7,308 nt of DNA from Dehalococcoidia bacterium (lineage in GTDB: Bacteria; Chloroflexota; Dehalococcoidia; GIF9; UBA5629). The stretch spans positions 1 to 7,308 of the forward strand of contig DTZC01000155.1 in assembly GCA_012961565.1 (NCBI GenBank). Direction: 5' to 3'. The position numbers and the translations under genes were made by a program. How positions within the stretch are numbered: the first letter of the stretch is position 1; every line of letters starts with the position of its first letter. This document shows, piece after piece, positions 5,791 to 7,308 of the stretch. The notes beneath the pieces are model-generated. The model made no database searches, was not told the origin of the DNA, and saw nothing but the letters and a program-made list of their open reading frames with translations.

Positions 5791-5918
5791 CACTTGTTAG
5801 CAATGCGGTGTGTGAGTTGGTGTGGAGACATTGGCTCAATAAGTGCCAATAACAAGTTGCCGTTCCAGATAACCTTGTTTGGACAGTGCACCTGAAACAG
5901 ACTCTAAAACCCCTACAA
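5791..5918. other. Intergenic region downstream of the glycosyltransferase
   Basis: No gene is seen. Two inverted repeats lie just past the glycosyltransferase stop (minus strand): AACAAGTT (5851-5858) with AACCTTGTT (5871-5879), containing one bulge, and ATTGGC (5830-5835) with GCCAAT (5845-5850). They could fold as tandem hairpins at the 3' end of that transcript, but neither is followed by a clear T-run, so a terminator is only a possibility. Confidence 0.25.
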
Positions 5919-7007
5919 TCAGCTCTCTCCACCGCTAAACGCTAAGGCATCCTTTGGTTTGAGCTTGCCAGCCATCCTACAAGAACGAGAAAATTTTTCC
6001 TCGACGAAATCCAGGATTTCGTTCCTAAACCTTCCTTCCTCAAATCTGAGCGCTAACGAGCGGAACTCTGTTGCCCTTCTTATGTTCCACGTCTCAAGAG
6101 CATAGCGTATTTTAGCAATGGCGTCTTCCACACTTCGATACCTCCATTCACCAGGCACAAACTCACAAGGTCCACCTGAGTCGTGTGTTACCGGTATACA
6201 TCCGGCAGCCATGCCCTCGGCAATGCTTATCCCGAACGGTTCGAACGGTGTGGGATGGAAATATACCTTGGCTCTGGATAATATCTTCGCCTTAACTTTG
6301 GCTGGACATGAAGGTACATAGACAAAATTAGTTCCTAAACCAGAAGTCCTGAACCTAGCTTGTATGTGTTCTAGGATGTGAACATGCACCTTGTGGTAGT
6401 AGCCCAGCAGTATGAATTTGGCTTCGGGTATCTTTATTCCCACCTCTGCTATCAACCCCAGATTCTTCCTCGGATTCAAACCTGAAATAGTAACTATCAA
6501 GTTTTCCCTGTTCGATTCAAGTGACTGATACAAATGGGTCGGCACCGGTGGATAGATTACAAAAGCGTCTTTGCCAAAGTTCCTTCTTACTACTTCACGC
6601 GAATAATTGGAATTAGTAATAAATTGGGCGTGTGCCGATATCAGTGTTTTGAGCGGACTGTTTGCCAAAGCCGGTAGCAAGCGAAAATGACCCTTGGAGC
6701 TTTTGGTAAAGAGCATCTCGTCCCAAGTCAAAACAGCATCCTGCCCTGCCGGTGGCTGGACATAAACGACATCAGCGAAAACAAAATTATCGCTGGTAAA
6801 AACGAGGTCGTATAAGCCACGCTTAAGGAGCGGAAGATAGCCAAAACAGGATAAATACAACAGCGAGGTCAATCTCGCATCTCCACGCAGATTGGGATAA
6901 AGGAACTCGACCTCGTGTCTTTCAGAAAGAGCCTGGCGAATAATTTCCTCTGTGTATCGGGCACCTGTCTTAGTCTCTTTGGAGAGAGCAACAAAAAGTA
7001 TTCTCAC
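5919..7007 (-). CDS. GT4-type glycosyltransferase, group 1
   Basis: This is a 362-residue GT-B fold glycosyltransferase that would transfer a sugar from a nucleotide-sugar (or similar) donor to a glycan or lipid acceptor, probably at the cytosolic membrane face in envelope or exopolysaccharide synthesis. The N-terminal domain starts MRILFVALSKETKTGA, a Rossmann strand and loop, and includes FITNSNYSREVV (129-140), the usual end of the acceptor domain. The C-terminal domain has ISGLNPRKNLGLI (174-186) and FEPFGISIAEGMAAGCIPV (255-273), carrying the EX7E motif (Glu256, Glu264), then SGGP (277-280) for donor binding. The pattern somewhat resembles ALG11-like mannosyltransferases; donor and acceptor are unknown. 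The start is GTG with only a G-rich stretch (CGGGGG) upstream rather than a standard ribosome site. Its GTGA overlaps the stop of a 39-codon ORF, so coupling is possible. A membrane protein lies upstream on the same strand. The gene appears somewhat richer in A+T than recJ. Confidence 0.9.
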   Translation of the reverse strand: MRILFVALSKETKTGARYTEEIIRQALSERHEVEFLYPNLRGDARLTSLLYLSCFGYLPLLKRGLYDLVFTSDNFVFADVVYVQPPAGQDAVLTWDEMLFTKSSKGHFRLLPALANSPLKTLISAHAQFITNSNYSREVVRRNFGKDAFVIYPPVPTHLYQSLESNRENLIVTISGLNPRKNLGLIAEVGIKIPEAKFILLGYYHKVHVHILEHIQARFRTSGLGTNFVYVPSCPAKVKAKILSRAKVYFHPTPFEPFGISIAEGMAAGCIPVTHDSGGPCEFVPGEWRYRSVEDAIAKIRYALETWNIRRATEFRSLALRFEEGRFRNEILDFVEEKFSRSCRMAGKLKPKDALAFSGGES

Positions 7008-7123
7008 GGTACTAGCCCCCGAGTTCCAACCAGTTCGTTGGCTTTGCTTAGCAAGACAATATCGTTATTCTTGCCCTGAGTTAGGAGATAAAATTTCCTG
7101 GCCGGGGATAACTGTCCCGTCAT
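7004..7123 (-). other. Possible small ORF overlapping the glycosyltransferase start
   Basis: An ATG at 7123 opens a 39-codon frame (MTGQLSPARKFYLLTQGK and so on, ending TRGLVP) whose TGA overlaps the GTG start of the glycosyltransferase by four bases (GTGA). That arrangement is typical of coupled genes. The predicted peptide is not recognised, has no obvious membrane segment, and its ATG lacks a good ribosome site, so it may be a chance frame. The rest of the 177-base gap holds the hairpin at 7137-7172 and nothing else I can identify. Confidence 0.2.
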
Positions 7124-7136
7124 TATGCTCACTGTG

Positions 7137-7172
7137 GCATGGCTATGAGCTCTGTTGCCTCATATGCCATGC
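7137..7172. other. Strong intercistronic hairpin
   Basis: GCATGGCTATGAG (7137-7149) pairs with CTCATATGCCATGC (7159-7172) to give 13 base pairs with one bulged T (7165) and a 9-base loop. On the minus strand it starts 12 bases after the stop of the membrane protein gene. There is no T-run after it in either direction, so it may be an mRNA-stabilising or processing structure rather than a classical terminator. Confidence 0.4.
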
Positions 7173-7184
7173 AGCGCACAGATA

Positions 7185-7308
7185 TTAGAAAACCGCAATC
7201 GCAGACAGACTGATAGTCAACAAAAGGATAAAAGTGAAAGCTGAGCCAAAGACGAGGCTCCTCTTGAGCCGCTCTAGGTAAAACCTGTAAAAGGGAAGGA
7301 GATATCCT
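7185..7308 (-). CDS. C-terminal end of a membrane protein (partial)
   Basis: The minus strand enters the window at 7308 in an open frame of 40 codons that ends with TAA at 7187-7185. The peptide begins GYLLPFYRFYLERLKRSL, basic and aromatic, and continues as a hydrophobic segment (VFGSAFTFILLLTISLS) ending AIAVF. This is the pattern of a cytosolic loop followed by a C-terminal transmembrane helix. The rest of the gene lies outside the window, so the family cannot be named; a membrane-bound enzyme or transporter of a glycan cluster would fit the neighbouring glycosyltransferase. It is read in the same direction as that gene, 177 bases away, with a strong hairpin between. Confidence 0.55.
   Translation of the reverse strand, partial: GYLLPFYRFYLERLKRSLVFGSAFTFILLLTISLSAIAVF

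Noticed and set aside
5607..5852. Stand-alone ORF on the plus strand
   Set aside because: Most of it is out of frame with the transposase C-terminus read at 5551-5757; only its EGEQPLIEFTRKLD part is the transposase end, after a frameshift.
5538..5932. Two minus-strand ORFs over the IS remnant
   Set aside because: They lie antisense to recognisable transposase fragments and show no family resemblance or ribosome sites.
1..7308. CRISPR array or tandem repeats
   Set aside because: No regularly spaced direct repeats were seen anywhere in the window.

Overview
This window looks like part of a bacterial chromosome of moderate GC content. The combination of a Cys-rich Lgt variant, a RecJ exonuclease following an acyl-CoA dehydrogenase, and a Mutator-type transposase relic fits Chloroflexota, perhaps Dehalococcoidia. 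That placement is inference from protein style; there is no rRNA or other marker to confirm it.

The left part (1-2287) is read on the plus strand. A REP-like hairpin lies at the very start. It is followed by a sharply defined promoter whose -35 box sits inside a near-perfect 10-1-10 palindrome, typical of a Fur-family operator. The promoter drives a Zur-like Fur-family regulator and, 26 bases downstream, a His-rich polytopic membrane protein. Together they look like a metal-responsive regulator and membrane-partner cassette. After a 226-base intergenic stretch with a REP-like fragment, a possible promoter and a short possible leader ORF, comes lgt (prolipoprotein diacylglyceryl transferase).

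The centre (2300-5168) is read on the minus strand as one probable two-gene operon: an acyl-CoA dehydrogenase-family protein, then recJ. lgt and recJ converge with only 12 bases between their stop codons. The acyl-CoA dehydrogenase keeps the family fold motifs but has no Glu at either of the two usual catalytic-base positions.

The stretch 5236-5790, which has no intact ORF, is a decayed IS256/Mutator-family insertion sequence on the plus strand. Transposase fragments are recognisable in shifting frames, the N-terminus and middle are missing, and imperfect terminal inverted repeats remain.

The right part (5919-7308) is on the minus strand. It holds a GT4-type glycosyltransferase preceded by a hairpin-bearing intergenic region, and the C-terminal end of a membrane protein runs off the window edge. 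This suggests the edge of a polysaccharide or cell-envelope glycosylation cluster. No rRNA, tRNA, CRISPR array or intact mobile element was seen.
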